A stretch of 6,605 nucleotides of DNA. It comes from Clostridiales bacterium. GTDB lineage: Bacteria; Bacillota_A; Clostridia; Saccharofermentanales; Saccharofermentanaceae. The number at the start of each line of letters is the position of its first letter. The stretch's first letter is position 1. Under the pieces are notes generated by a model, which was given only the letters and a program-made list of their open reading frames with translations, searched no databases and was not told the origin of the DNA. Made by a program: the position numbers and the translations under genes. Positions 1-5,954 of the stretch are shown piece by piece. The stretch spans positions 1-6,605 of the forward strand of contig JAGCGE010000153.1 in assembly GCA_017649745.1 (NCBI GenBank), written 5' to 3'.

Positions 1-137
1 GGTTTACAATGGATAAGCTCGATATCGGTGATGCTTCGCTTCTTGAGGCCTATGCTGAGATCGATGACAATGCAATAGAGGATGAGATCGATGAAGATAC
101 TATCGTTCTTCCTTTCGAAGGAGGAAAATACGTATGA
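1..137 (+). CDS. 3' end of an Rnf-operon gene, probably RnfC-like (partial)
   Basis: The reading frame that opens at base 3 runs without a stop to TGA at 135-137, giving about 44 C-terminal residues. The tail is strongly acidic (IEDEIDEDTIV) and ends FEGGKYV. Its stop overlaps the next start codon in an ATGA, and the next gene's ribosome binding site lies inside its last codons, so the two genes are translationally coupled. No domain is visible in this short piece. The RnfC identity is inferred only from position, since clostridial operons usually run rnfC-D-G-E-A-B. That it is a real coding end is well supported; the product name is not. Confidence 0.6.
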   Translation, partial: FTMDKLDIGDASLLEAYAEIDDNAIEDEIDEDTIVLPFEGGKYV

Positions 138-1120
138 TCAAAGGTCATTATGCTCCGTTTATCCATACAGTAAAGAATGCACCGTTCATCTATTTTAACG
201 TGCTGATCGCTCTTGTTCCGTGCGTTGTTATGTCTGTAGTCTATTATGGTCTTCGTGCGCTGATCCTTCTTTTGCTTTCACAGGGATTGTTCTTCTTCTT
301 CGATATTATCTTTTCAAGATTGCTTAGACCTAAGACAGTTAACAGGGACTATGTTGACTTAAGCTCGATCGTAAGTGGAACTATCTTTGCTCTTTTGTTG
401 CCGCCAGGTACATCAATTGATGTCGTTATCATAGGCGTGCTCTTTGGTTCGCTTGTTGTTAAGCAGATATTCGGAGGCGTAGGCTCTAATCTGTTTAATC
501 CGGCTGTAGCTGCAAGACTTTTTATCCAGATATTGTTCCCGTATAGGCTCATGGCATTCAGTGACCCTATGACTGACTTTCTGAAGCTCGATACTCTTAT
601 TGATTTTTCCAATAAGACACTAAGACCTGGTAATCCTGAGAACATCTATGCCTCTGAGGTTCTTGCAGGTAACTATGCAACGTTTATCGGTATAGGAAGC
701 TCAATCATGATCATGATCGGTATCAGCTATCTCCTCATTAAAAGGATCGTAAGAGGCTATGCGTTCTTTGGATATATGGCGGGTATCATTATGGTATATC
801 CATTCCTTCATCTGATGGAGTTCTTTACAAAGGATGGAATAAAGAGCTTTGTTATTTTCATTCTTACATCTGGTGTCTTATTCATAGCTATATTCGCGTT
901 AGGTGACTTTACGACTATGCCTATGAATCCGCTGATGAGAATGTTCGTGTCGTTTATCTGCGCGACGCTTACACTGGTTATCTATGACAAGGTAGATCAA
1001 ATAACGGGTCTTCTTACGCCTGTTCTGTTTATCAATATGGTAACTCCTGCTATAGATTATTATACGAGCACATTGACGCATAAAGAGATCGTCAATAAGA
1101 AGGCGGGTGATGCCTCATGA
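134..1120 (+). CDS. rnfD: RnfD/NqrB-family membrane subunit of an Rnf-like complex
   Basis: A 328-residue polytopic membrane protein of about the usual RnfD length. Family signatures are visible: an APFIHT start resembling the family's SPH motif, DLSSIVSGTIFALLLPP at about 75-91, the hallmark FGGVGSNLFNPA at 113-124, and the C-terminal GDFTTMPMNP (257-266) followed by NMVTPAIDYY. In known Rnf complexes RnfD carries FMN bound covalently through a threonine in an SGAT-like motif and takes part in electron transfer coupled to Na+ or H+ movement. That motif is not visible: the equivalent stretch (152-170) reads LDTLIDFSNKTLRPGNPEN. The GSIGE-type segment is altered to FIGIGSS (184-190). The start is supported by AAGGAGG at 118-124, nine bases upstream. 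It overlaps the next gene by four bases. Family membership is confident; normal redox function is uncertain. Confidence 0.87.
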   Translation: MIKGHYAPFIHTVKNAPFIYFNVLIALVPCVVMSVVYYGLRALILLLLSQGLFFFFDIIFSRLLRPKTVNRDYVDLSSIVSGTIFALLLPPGTSIDVVIIGVLFGSLVVKQIFGGVGSNLFNPAVAARLFIQILFPYRLMAFSDPMTDFLKLDTLIDFSNKTLRPGNPENIYASEVLAGNYATFIGIGSSIMIMIGISYLLIKRIVRGYAFFGYMAGIIMVYPFLHLMEFFTKDGIKSFVIFILTSGVLFIAIFALGDFTTMPMNPLMRMFVSFICATLTLVIYDKVDQITGLLTPVLFINMVTPAIDYYTSTLTHKEIVNKKAGDAS

Positions 1121-2430
1121 TGACGAGAGCACAGCTTAGGAGAGTTATCCTTGATCTGGCGATCATGCTTGTTTTAAGCGGTATCGTCATAGCAATGGGT
1201 ATATTCGTATCTTTCGATAAGAGTGATATACGTAAGCAGGAATATTATCAGGAAGTATTCTCTGACGTAATTAAGGCTGATCATTATGCGGAACTTAAGC
1301 ATGATCTTGTAGGTCAGACAGAATGCGTTAACCATGTTTATATGGCTTATGACGAGAATGATGAGATCATAGGTTATATCGCTGATATAAGCGTAGTAAC
1401 TTCTCAGAATACCGAACTTCATTCTTATGTAGGTGTTAACAGTGACGGTTCGACGATCGTAGGTTATAAAAGGGTAGGGGACGAGTCTTATCCTCTGATC
1501 TATGAGGAAGGTGAACTTATGAATCTTGCTGGTCAGATAAAGGGCAAGCCGATTCCTGTAGCACTTTCTTATAAGGATCAGGAGGATACGATCGCATATA
1601 GCGAATATGATCCGCCGCCGGGATTAAATGACGGTGTCTATTATGCTCAGACAGTAACAAAGGACAAGAAGGGTTATATCGACTATGTTGAGATCGAGAT
1701 CTCAGGCGGAAGGATCAAGAGGGTCGTATGGGACGGTATAAATATCGATCCTACGACAGGTAGCCGTAACCAGGCTTCTCTTACAGGTGCTTACGTCATC
1801 TCAGGTGAGAACTGGGCTACTCAGTCTTATAACATCTGCCATGCTCTTATCGAGCTTCAGGATGTATCCAGGCTTGCGATGAAGTCAGATGGAACAACAG
1901 AGATCATCCCTGGTGTAACAACTGATATCTCAGCCTTTGTTAATCTGTCAAATGAGTGCCTCATGAACTCTAAGGTTGGCTTTGACAAGGATATGTATAT
2001 TGCTAGACTTTCTGAGATCATCCAGTCTCAGGGTGTCTATCTGGATGATATTAAAGACAGCAACGGATTCCTCGTATATCCGTTTGAAGATCTTTCGCCT
2101 TTCAAGAAAGAAGGCGGATCTGATATCGATCTTCTGACTGTTTATGAGACAACCTTATCGCCTGAAGAAGTCGAGAAGGAACAGGATCAGAAGGATAGTT
2201 TTATAGCTACACCTGTACCTGATGGTTCAGGAGACATCGGACCTGAGGACGGAGTAGCTGAAGATCCGAATGATTCTATCGTTTCTAACAGTATCGATGG
2301 TATCCCGATGTCAGAAGTCAGAAGCTTCATTCCTGGACTTTACTATGATCAGGAAAAGACAGATGCTTTTGTAACTACGATAAACTCATCTTACAAGTTC
2401 TTTAGAGAATACATGAACTGGATCGTATAA
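1117..2430 (+). CDS. rnfG: Enlarged RnfG-like FMN-binding-domain protein
   Basis: At 437 residues this is about twice the usual RnfG length. A short basic cytosolic N-terminus and one membrane anchor (about 9-31) precede a large extracytoplasmic part. Residues 40-125 resemble the first half of RnfG (VYMAYDENDEIIGYIADISV). Residues 172-282 look like a second FMN_bind-type module (DGVYYAQTV..., VEIEISGGRIKRVVWD). RnfG normally bonds FMN to a threonine in an (S/D)GATxT motif; the matching site here is PGVTTD at 265-270, which keeps glycine and the threonine (T268) but has P and V around them. A proline- and acid-rich linker (about 348-390) leads to a C-terminal tail with no recognised domain. 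The gene shares ATGA with its upstream neighbour. ATG at 1120 would remove one residue and cannot be excluded. The RnfG assignment rests on domain plus operon position. Confidence 0.75.
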   Translation: MMTRAQLRRVILDLAIMLVLSGIVIAMGIFVSFDKSDIRKQEYYQEVFSDVIKADHYAELKHDLVGQTECVNHVYMAYDENDEIIGYIADISVVTSQNTELHSYVGVNSDGSTIVGYKRVGDESYPLIYEEGELMNLAGQIKGKPIPVALSYKDQEDTIAYSEYDPPPGLNDGVYYAQTVTKDKKGYIDYVEIEISGGRIKRVVWDGINIDPTTGSRNQASLTGAYVISGENWATQSYNICHALIELQDVSRLAMKSDGTTEIIPGVTTDISAFVNLSNECLMNSKVGFDKDMYIARLSEIIQSQGVYLDDIKDSNGFLVYPFEDLSPFKKEGGSDIDLLTVYETTLSPEEVEKEQDQKDSFIATPVPDGSGDIGPEDGVAEDPNDSIVSNSIDGIPMSEVRSFIPGLYYDQEKTDAFVTTINSSYKFFREYMNWIV

Positions 2431-2438
2431 GGAGAGAT

Positions 2439-3632
2439 ATGGCGTTTTTTGGAAAGAACACAAGAGTCGACACACCGTTCGACAATTATAAGGAGAGATC
2501 CAAGGAACCTGACGGAATCCACGTCGGAAGATCAGGTGCTGCCGATTTCTTCCTTAATTCCAAATCAGTCATTTTTCTTGTAGGTGTTATCCTGTCTCTT
2601 TCGATGAAGTGTGAGCGCCTTGGTGAATGCATGATGTGGGCTGTTGTCCTTCTTGTCATGATCATGCTCTGGAGTGTTACGGTAAGGTTCTTTGTACCTC
2701 ATAAGAATATGATGGGCAACATAGTGATCAACTTTGTCTACGTTGTACTCTTCGGATTAGGTTATACTTTCGCGATCAAGTACGGAGTAGCATATAAGAG
2801 TAATCTGGTCCCTGACGAAGCCCTGAGGTACAATCTGCAGCTTGTTTACGACATGCATTATCTCACGCCTATGGCGTTAGCATTCTCGGCTGCATCTCGT
2901 TATGAATATGAGAGACCTGACTTCGGTTGGATAGTAGTTCTTCCTACTGGTCTTGGCCTTGGCATTATGCTCGCTACATCGCTTATACTTGATCTGTTCA
3001 ATATTACAAAGGGCTTTGTAGCAATTCTTATCGCATCACTTTTATTGATGCTCGTATCAGGCGTTCTAACAGTAATAAAGAAGCACGGTGTATATTTCGC
3101 ACCGCCGCCGCAGTACAACATCTTTACTGAAGTACCTGTTAAGAAAGAGTACGAATTCAGAAGATTCGTACTGTCTAAGGCTCTTCTTATGGTATCTGCT
3201 ATTTCCTCAGTAGTTATCTGCGAGATCCTAGTTTTCTTCTCCAAAAGGTACAACTTCGATCTTCGTCCGTTTATTCCAATAGTAATGGCACTTCTTCTTG
3301 GCGGATTTACAGCCCTTATAGGACTTATTCCATTTATAAAGGAAGCATGCACAGACAGTTTTGATATCAGATACTACATCAGATATTATGAGTATCCGGC
3401 TATAAGTGCATTGTTATCGATCCCGTTCTCAGGTTCGTATCCGTACTTTAAACTTCTTATGTACATCGTTATCTTCTGCATGTCAGATGCTTTTATCACA
3501 GGTCTTCTGGTATCATTCCCACGTAAGGTCATCTTCGCAGATCGTAACAAGTGCACGACAGGTGCACCTGCAATGCTCCTGACTGTATCACTTATAGTTA
3601 TGGTCGGTACTATCTTCTTCGTCATTTATTGA
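2439..3632 (+). CDS. Divergent membrane protein, probable RnfE-RnfA fusion
   Basis: A 397-residue protein with a cytosolic N-terminus of about 40 residues and roughly ten or more hydrophobic segments. It sits where rnfE and rnfA lie in clostridial operons, and its length matches the two (about 200 and 190) joined. By eye, the first half matches RnfE around LTPMALAF and GLGLGIMLATSLI (142-183; family: FIPLIVVNC... GLGMGLGFTLAL). The second half starts FVLSKALL (243-250; RnfA: FVLSRFLGICP) and ends TGAPAMLLTVSLI (374-386; RnfA: G-P-ALITAGL). In RnfA/E and NqrD/E, cysteines in GxCP and NC motifs hold an iron-sulfur cluster between the subunits. Here three of the four positions appear replaced (GVIL, AFS, LMVS), and only C347 may remain. 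Ribosome binding site AAGGAG at 2429-2434. Coding is certain; the fusion reading is moderate, and an unrelated membrane partner is the alternative. Confidence 0.6.
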   Translation: MAFFGKNTRVDTPFDNYKERSKEPDGIHVGRSGAADFFLNSKSVIFLVGVILSLSMKCERLGECMMWAVVLLVMIMLWSVTVRFFVPHKNMMGNIVINFVYVVLFGLGYTFAIKYGVAYKSNLVPDEALRYNLQLVYDMHYLTPMALAFSAASRYEYERPDFGWIVVLPTGLGLGIMLATSLILDLFNITKGFVAILIASLLLMLVSGVLTVIKKHGVYFAPPPQYNIFTEVPVKKEYEFRRFVLSKALLMVSAISSVVICEILVFFSKRYNFDLRPFIPIVMALLLGGFTALIGLIPFIKEACTDSFDIRYYIRYYEYPAISALLSIPFSGSYPYFKLLMYIVIFCMSDAFITGLLVSFPRKVIFADRNKCTTGAPAMLLTVSLIVMVGTIFFVIY

Positions 3633-3648
3633 TCAAAGACAAATAATA

Positions 3649-3677
3649 CTTTTAATATATGCGGTTTTTGGTATAAT
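3649..3677 (+). promoter_or_regulatory. Promoter of the tRNA-Arg gene
   Basis: A perfect TATAAT at 3672-3677 is preceded by TGG, making an extended -10 (TGnTATAAT). A weak -35-like CTTTTA lies at 3649-3654 with 17-bp spacing. The predicted start falls around 3684, some nine bases before the mature tRNA 5' end. No terminator is seen between the preceding operon and this promoter, so operon read-through may also reach the tRNA. Confidence 0.7.
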
Positions 3678-3692
3678 GAATAACTGTATTGC

Positions 3693-3769
3693 GTTTGCGT
3701 AGCTCAGCAGGATAGAGCGTCCGCCTCCTAAGCGGAAGGCCAGCGGTTCGAATCCGCTCGCGAACACCA
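3693..3769 (+). tRNA. tRNA-Arg (anticodon CCT)
   Basis: A complete 77-nt cloverleaf. The acceptor stem is 3693-3699 with 3759-3765 (one G-U pair), the D stem 3702-3705 with 3715-3718, the anticodon stem 3720-3724 with 3732-3736, and the T stem 3742-3746 with 3754-3758 around TTCGAAT. The seven-base anticodon loop CTCCTAA puts CCT at 3727-3729, which reads AGG arginine codons. The discriminator is A3766, and CCA (3767-3769) is genome-encoded. An intrinsic terminator and a decayed integrase gene lie immediately downstream, as is common where a tRNA 3' end has served as an attachment site. Confidence 0.97.
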
Positions 3770-3776
3770 GTAAAAT

Positions 3777-3812
3777 CAGGGGTTTCGAGACTTTCGGGGC
3801 CTCTGTTTTTTT
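3777..3812 (+). terminator. Intrinsic terminator after tRNA-Arg
   Basis: Six-base arms CAGGGG (3777-3782) and CCTCTG (3800-3805), with one G-U pair, are followed directly by seven T residues (3806-3812). It begins eight bases after the CCA end of the tRNA, the expected place for ending the tRNA transcript. Confidence 0.75.
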
Positions 3813-3850
3813 GCCAAAAAGTGGATGAAGATGGATGAAAACATTTGTTC

Positions 3851-4069
3851 TCACACGATTTTGCAAATATTCAGCTTGTTTCTCACATCTTCAATACGCC
3901 TTTTGTCTCCAAATGAGTAGTGTCTCTCGTTGGTCTGCATCGAATGACCAAGTATCAGGCAACGTTCATTTCCGTCTACGCCGGCTGCTATCAGCCTGGC
4001 ATTGAAGGCTACTCAGAATGCATGATTATTGGTTATCGAGATTCCCAGTCTCTTACACGCTCGTCTCAC
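3851..4069 (-). pseudogene. Decayed tyrosine recombinase (integrase), C-terminal remnant
   Basis: On the minus strand one frame reads VRRACKRLGISITNNHAF, a TGA stop at 4013-4015, then VAFNARLIAAGVDGNERC and LILGHSMQTNERHYSFGD, ending at TGA 3851-3853. This is the catalytic end of a phage-type tyrosine recombinase. HAF-stop is the HxxR box with the arginine codon turned into TGA (one change from CGA). LGHS is the box II histidine motif, and the tyrosine in ERHYS is the probable nucleophile. Upstream the frame closes again at 4130-4132 and the match fades, so the N-terminal and core-binding regions are missing. The gene points toward the tRNA-Arg and ends 81 bp from it, typical of an integrase beside its attachment site. 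Both the truncation and the loss of a catalytic residue argue that it is inactive. Confidence 0.85.
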
Positions 4070-4199
4070 TTTTGGGGTCAAAATCAGCCGTGTACTGATA
4101 TAATACTGGTAAACAGCCGAGGAAGACCATTAGTCGAGATAATACACAGTAGAATGAATAGGAGTGTTTTTGAGATAGAACCTTGAAAGCCCTTATTTT

Positions 4200-4235
4200 G
4201 TTGAACGATGCACCATTTTTGGAGTATCATTCAGG
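4200..4235 (+). repeat. 36-bp direct repeat, copy 1 (imperfect palindrome)
   Basis: An identical 36-bp sequence recurs at 5813-5848 in the same orientation. Inside it, TGAACGATGCACC and GGAGTATCATTCA form 13-base inverted arms with two mismatches and one G-U pair around a six-base ATTTTT loop. It also holds TTGAAC and TATCAT 18 bp apart, a promoter-like pair. It lies upstream of the SAP-like membrane protein gene. Its role could be an operator-promoter, a recombination site or a small repeated element. Confidence 0.85.
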
Positions 4236-4258
4236 CAATAGCTTCCCTAATGTATAAT
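4230..4258 (+). promoter_or_regulatory. Possible promoter of the SAP-like membrane protein gene
   Basis: A consensus -10 TATAAT (4253-4258) lies 17 bp after TTCAGG (4230-4235), a poor -35 that overlaps the end of the 36-bp repeat. Transcription would start near 4265, about 20 bases before the ATG at 4285. The alternative TTGAAC/TATCAT pair inside the repeat would start near 4237. I cannot choose between them. Confidence 0.5.
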
Positions 4259-4284
4259 GGTTCAAGAGACACACGGATAAGAGT

Positions 4285-5610
4285 ATGGTTTTCAATATGA
4301 AACGACCAGATTTTGACAGCATAAAGACTTACGAAGAATTCAAGAAATACGATTGGCACAGAGTTGATCTCCAAGAGATCTGCAAAGATCACGGACTCTT
4401 ATTTCTCGGCACCGAGAAGAAGCTCAACAAAGTGATCGAAGCTTACTTTAACGGAGTCAAGATCCCTCCGCGCCGCAACTGGTACACCAATAAAGTGCTC
4501 TGCTGTTGGGTCAACGAGAACGGCGCGATGATGGACATCAATGCAGGCATCTTACTCTTTAACCTCATACTCTGCGTGATCGGGTTCATCAACTATGTAA
4601 GAGGCGCAGATGAGGTTCACTATACACTTCCAATTGGATTCGGTATTACCGGTCTCATCGTTGCCGCGATATTCATCGCGATCGATAAGGACATAGATGT
4701 GATCAGAAGCCACGGTCCCATATGCGGAGATAAGAAATTTACCAGAGAATATGTTGATGAACAGGCAAACTCCGAGGAGACCGAAAGATTAAGATACGCA
4801 GACATACTTCTGGCACCCGATATCCTGATCGGTGTGACCGCCGGAGTAGCCGCCGTCGCTTATGAAGATATATCCTCATTGCATGTTAAGAAGATATGGC
4901 ATACAAAGCGTGACGGACCGCGCGGCAGTAACAGATACATAGAATACTATACGTATAAGATCATCGTTACGACCAACAAGGGCAAGAAAATCGCGATATC
5001 AGAAAGCATGCAAGACGGAGAGTATGCGGCAAAAGCGATACACGAACACTGCCTGAAATATAATCCTGAAGTTAAGCTCCTTGATATGAAATACAGCTGC
5101 CTGACTCAGGAAGATAAAGAAAAGCCGGTAGTAGAGGGCCAGGGTGTAAAACACAGTGTGGATCTGGCCTTACAGGAACAATATCTGACAAGCATATCAG
5201 TAGATGAAGATCTCAAGAAGAAATTTGTCGGATACCATCGCCGTTTTGCATTTATCCTCATTCTGGAATCGCTGCCGGTGAGTGCGATCGCATCCGCTAT
5301 ACTTTTCTTTGCGGCAAGGTTCATTCGCAATATCATGGGTGCTGTCTTTTTGTTACCTGCAGCGTTGTTCCCTTTCTACGCGATATATAACCTCTTCTCT
5401 ACCCTGAAGTCGATCAGTAAGGATGATATAGAGTTCTATTCAGGTGAGATCGCCGATAAGACCAAACAAGGTTACATTATAAAGGGAGTAAGCTACTATA
5501 AGTTCGGCTTCATCAAGACTATGAGACCGGAAGGCGAGCCAAACATAGGAGACAGGGTTATCCTGGCAAGATTAAAAGACGGGTACAGCCTGATAGCAGA
5601 TAACCGTTGA
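4285..5610 (+). CDS. Four-TM protein with SAP-like N-terminus and PH-like cytosolic region
   Basis: A 441-residue protein whose exact family I do not recognise. Residues 15-62 (TYEEFKKYDW..., LGTEKKLNKVIEAYFNG) look like the SAP-type helix-extension-helix fold of other Firmicutes proteins. Two membrane segments follow (about 84-106 and 114-134). A soluble section at about 171-265, with alternating strands and a final helix (YADILLAPDILIG..., VAYEDISSLHV, ending NPEVKLL), resembles bacterial PH-like domains. Another hydrophobic pair (about 322-344 and 349-371) precedes a beta-rich C-terminus of about 60 residues. The soluble parts are probably cytosolic. No catalytic motif is visible; a membrane-bound sensor or scaffold is inference only. 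The start is uncertain: ATG 4285 has only a weak site (GGATAAGAG) and ATG 4297 has none better. It lies between two copies of the 36-bp repeat. The frame stays open for 20 more codons beyond its TGA. Confidence 0.85.
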   Translation: MVFNMKRPDFDSIKTYEEFKKYDWHRVDLQEICKDHGLLFLGTEKKLNKVIEAYFNGVKIPPRRNWYTNKVLCCWVNENGAMMDINAGILLFNLILCVIGFINYVRGADEVHYTLPIGFGITGLIVAAIFIAIDKDIDVIRSHGPICGDKKFTREYVDEQANSEETERLRYADILLAPDILIGVTAGVAAVAYEDISSLHVKKIWHTKRDGPRGSNRYIEYYTYKIIVTTNKGKKIAISESMQDGEYAAKAIHEHCLKYNPEVKLLDMKYSCLTQEDKEKPVVEGQGVKHSVDLALQEQYLTSISVDEDLKKKFVGYHRRFAFILILESLPVSAIASAILFFAARFIRNIMGAVFLLPAALFPFYAIYNLFSTLKSISKDDIEFYSGEIADKTKQGYIIKGVSYYKFGFIKTMRPEGEPNIGDRVILARLKDGYSLIADNR

Positions 5611-5685
5611 TCTTCTAAGGGACAGCTGACGGAAAGCAAAGAACTGATCGAGGTCCTCAGGACAGTTAAGTAGTGCAGGTATGTT

Positions 5686-5817
5686 ATGGAACGCAAAAGA
5701 ACAACAGTTAAGCTCTTGATACTTATTCCGCTTATAGCGAATATCTTACGCGTGATCGGTCTTCTCGGTTCGATATTTCTTGATGTTGTGATCCCTGTTT
5801 TTATAACATCGCGTTGA
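5686..5817 (+). CDS. Possible small membrane peptide of 43 residues
   Basis: A short frame starting MERKRTTVK then almost uniformly hydrophobic (LLILIPLIANILRVIGLLGSIFLDVVIPVFIT) and ending SR-stop. A basic N-terminus before one long or two short membrane helices suits an inner-membrane small protein. The ribosome binding site is weak (AGG at 5677-5679, six bases before the ATG). The gene lies 75 bp after the SAP-like protein gene in the same direction. Its TGA (5815-5817) falls inside the second 36-bp repeat. With no homologue recognised, chance or a remnant of a longer gene remains possible. Confidence 0.4.
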   Translation: MERKRTTVKLLILIPLIANILRVIGLLGSIFLDVVIPVFITSR

Positions 5818-5848
5818 ACGATGCACCATTTTTGGAGTATCATTCAGG
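5813..5848 (+). repeat. 36-bp direct repeat, copy 2 (imperfect palindrome)
   Basis: Identical base for base to 4200-4235 and in the same orientation, so the two copies bracket a segment of about 1.58 kb. The flanking bases differ on both sides. The first bases of this copy supply the stop codon of the preceding small frame. The TTGAAC (5815-5820) and TATCAT (5839-5844) pair would place a transcript start at about 5851, exactly where a 13-bp hairpin begins. Confidence 0.85.
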
Positions 5849-5850
5849 TG

Positions 5851-5889
5851 TAAGGGCTGATTTCCTGGTTTGTGAGAAATCAGCCCTTA
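5851..5889 (+). terminator. Strong 13-bp hairpin, probable transcription end
   Basis: Perfect 13-base arms (TAAGGGCTGATTT at 5851-5863 and its complement at 5877-5889) enclose a 13-base loop. What follows (TAGTTTACCTCTTT) is T-containing but not a clean T run, so it is a weaker intrinsic terminator, or an RNA-stabilising or protein-binding hairpin. It sits right after repeat copy 2 and before the promoter of the structured RNA, separating the two transcription units. Confidence 0.55.
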
Positions 5890-5919
5890 TAGTTTACCTC
5901 TTTAAAATATTCTATAGCA

Positions 5920-5949
5920 TTGAAATAAAATATCTCGATATTGTAAAAT
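5920..5949 (+). promoter_or_regulatory. Promoter of the structured RNA
   Basis: TTGAAA (5920-5925) and TAAAAT (5944-5949) are spaced by 18 bp, and TG precedes the -10. The predicted start, about 5955-5957, coincides with the first base of the 12-bp closing stem of the RNA element, which supports both calls. Confidence 0.6.
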
Positions 5950-5954
5950 ATATG

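Noticed and set aside
2900..3352. Minus-strand open frame of 150 codons inside the E-A gene
   Set aside because: It is a shadow of a well-supported plus-strand gene with family motifs and a ribosome binding site, and no motif is seen in the shadow.
3633..3866. Minus-strand open frame of 77 codons across the tRNA
   Set aside because: Its GFEPLAFRLGGGRS segment is simply the tRNA-Arg gene read backwards, a well-known false protein.
4096..4104. Extended -10-like TGATATAAT
   Set aside because: It has no fitting -35, lies within the integrase remnant region and has no gene close downstream; probably chance in decayed sequence.
3920..4186. Plus-strand open frame of 88 codons
   Set aside because: It lies antisense to the integrase remnant, whose motifs explain the sequence better, and it has no ribosome binding site.
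4200..5848. CRISPR array
   Set aside because: There are only two copies of the repeat, 1.6 kb apart, with no regularly spaced spacers and no cas genes.
3693..5848. Complete integrative element with both attachment sites
   Set aside because: I found no second copy of the tRNA 3' end in the window, so the far boundary is not supported here.
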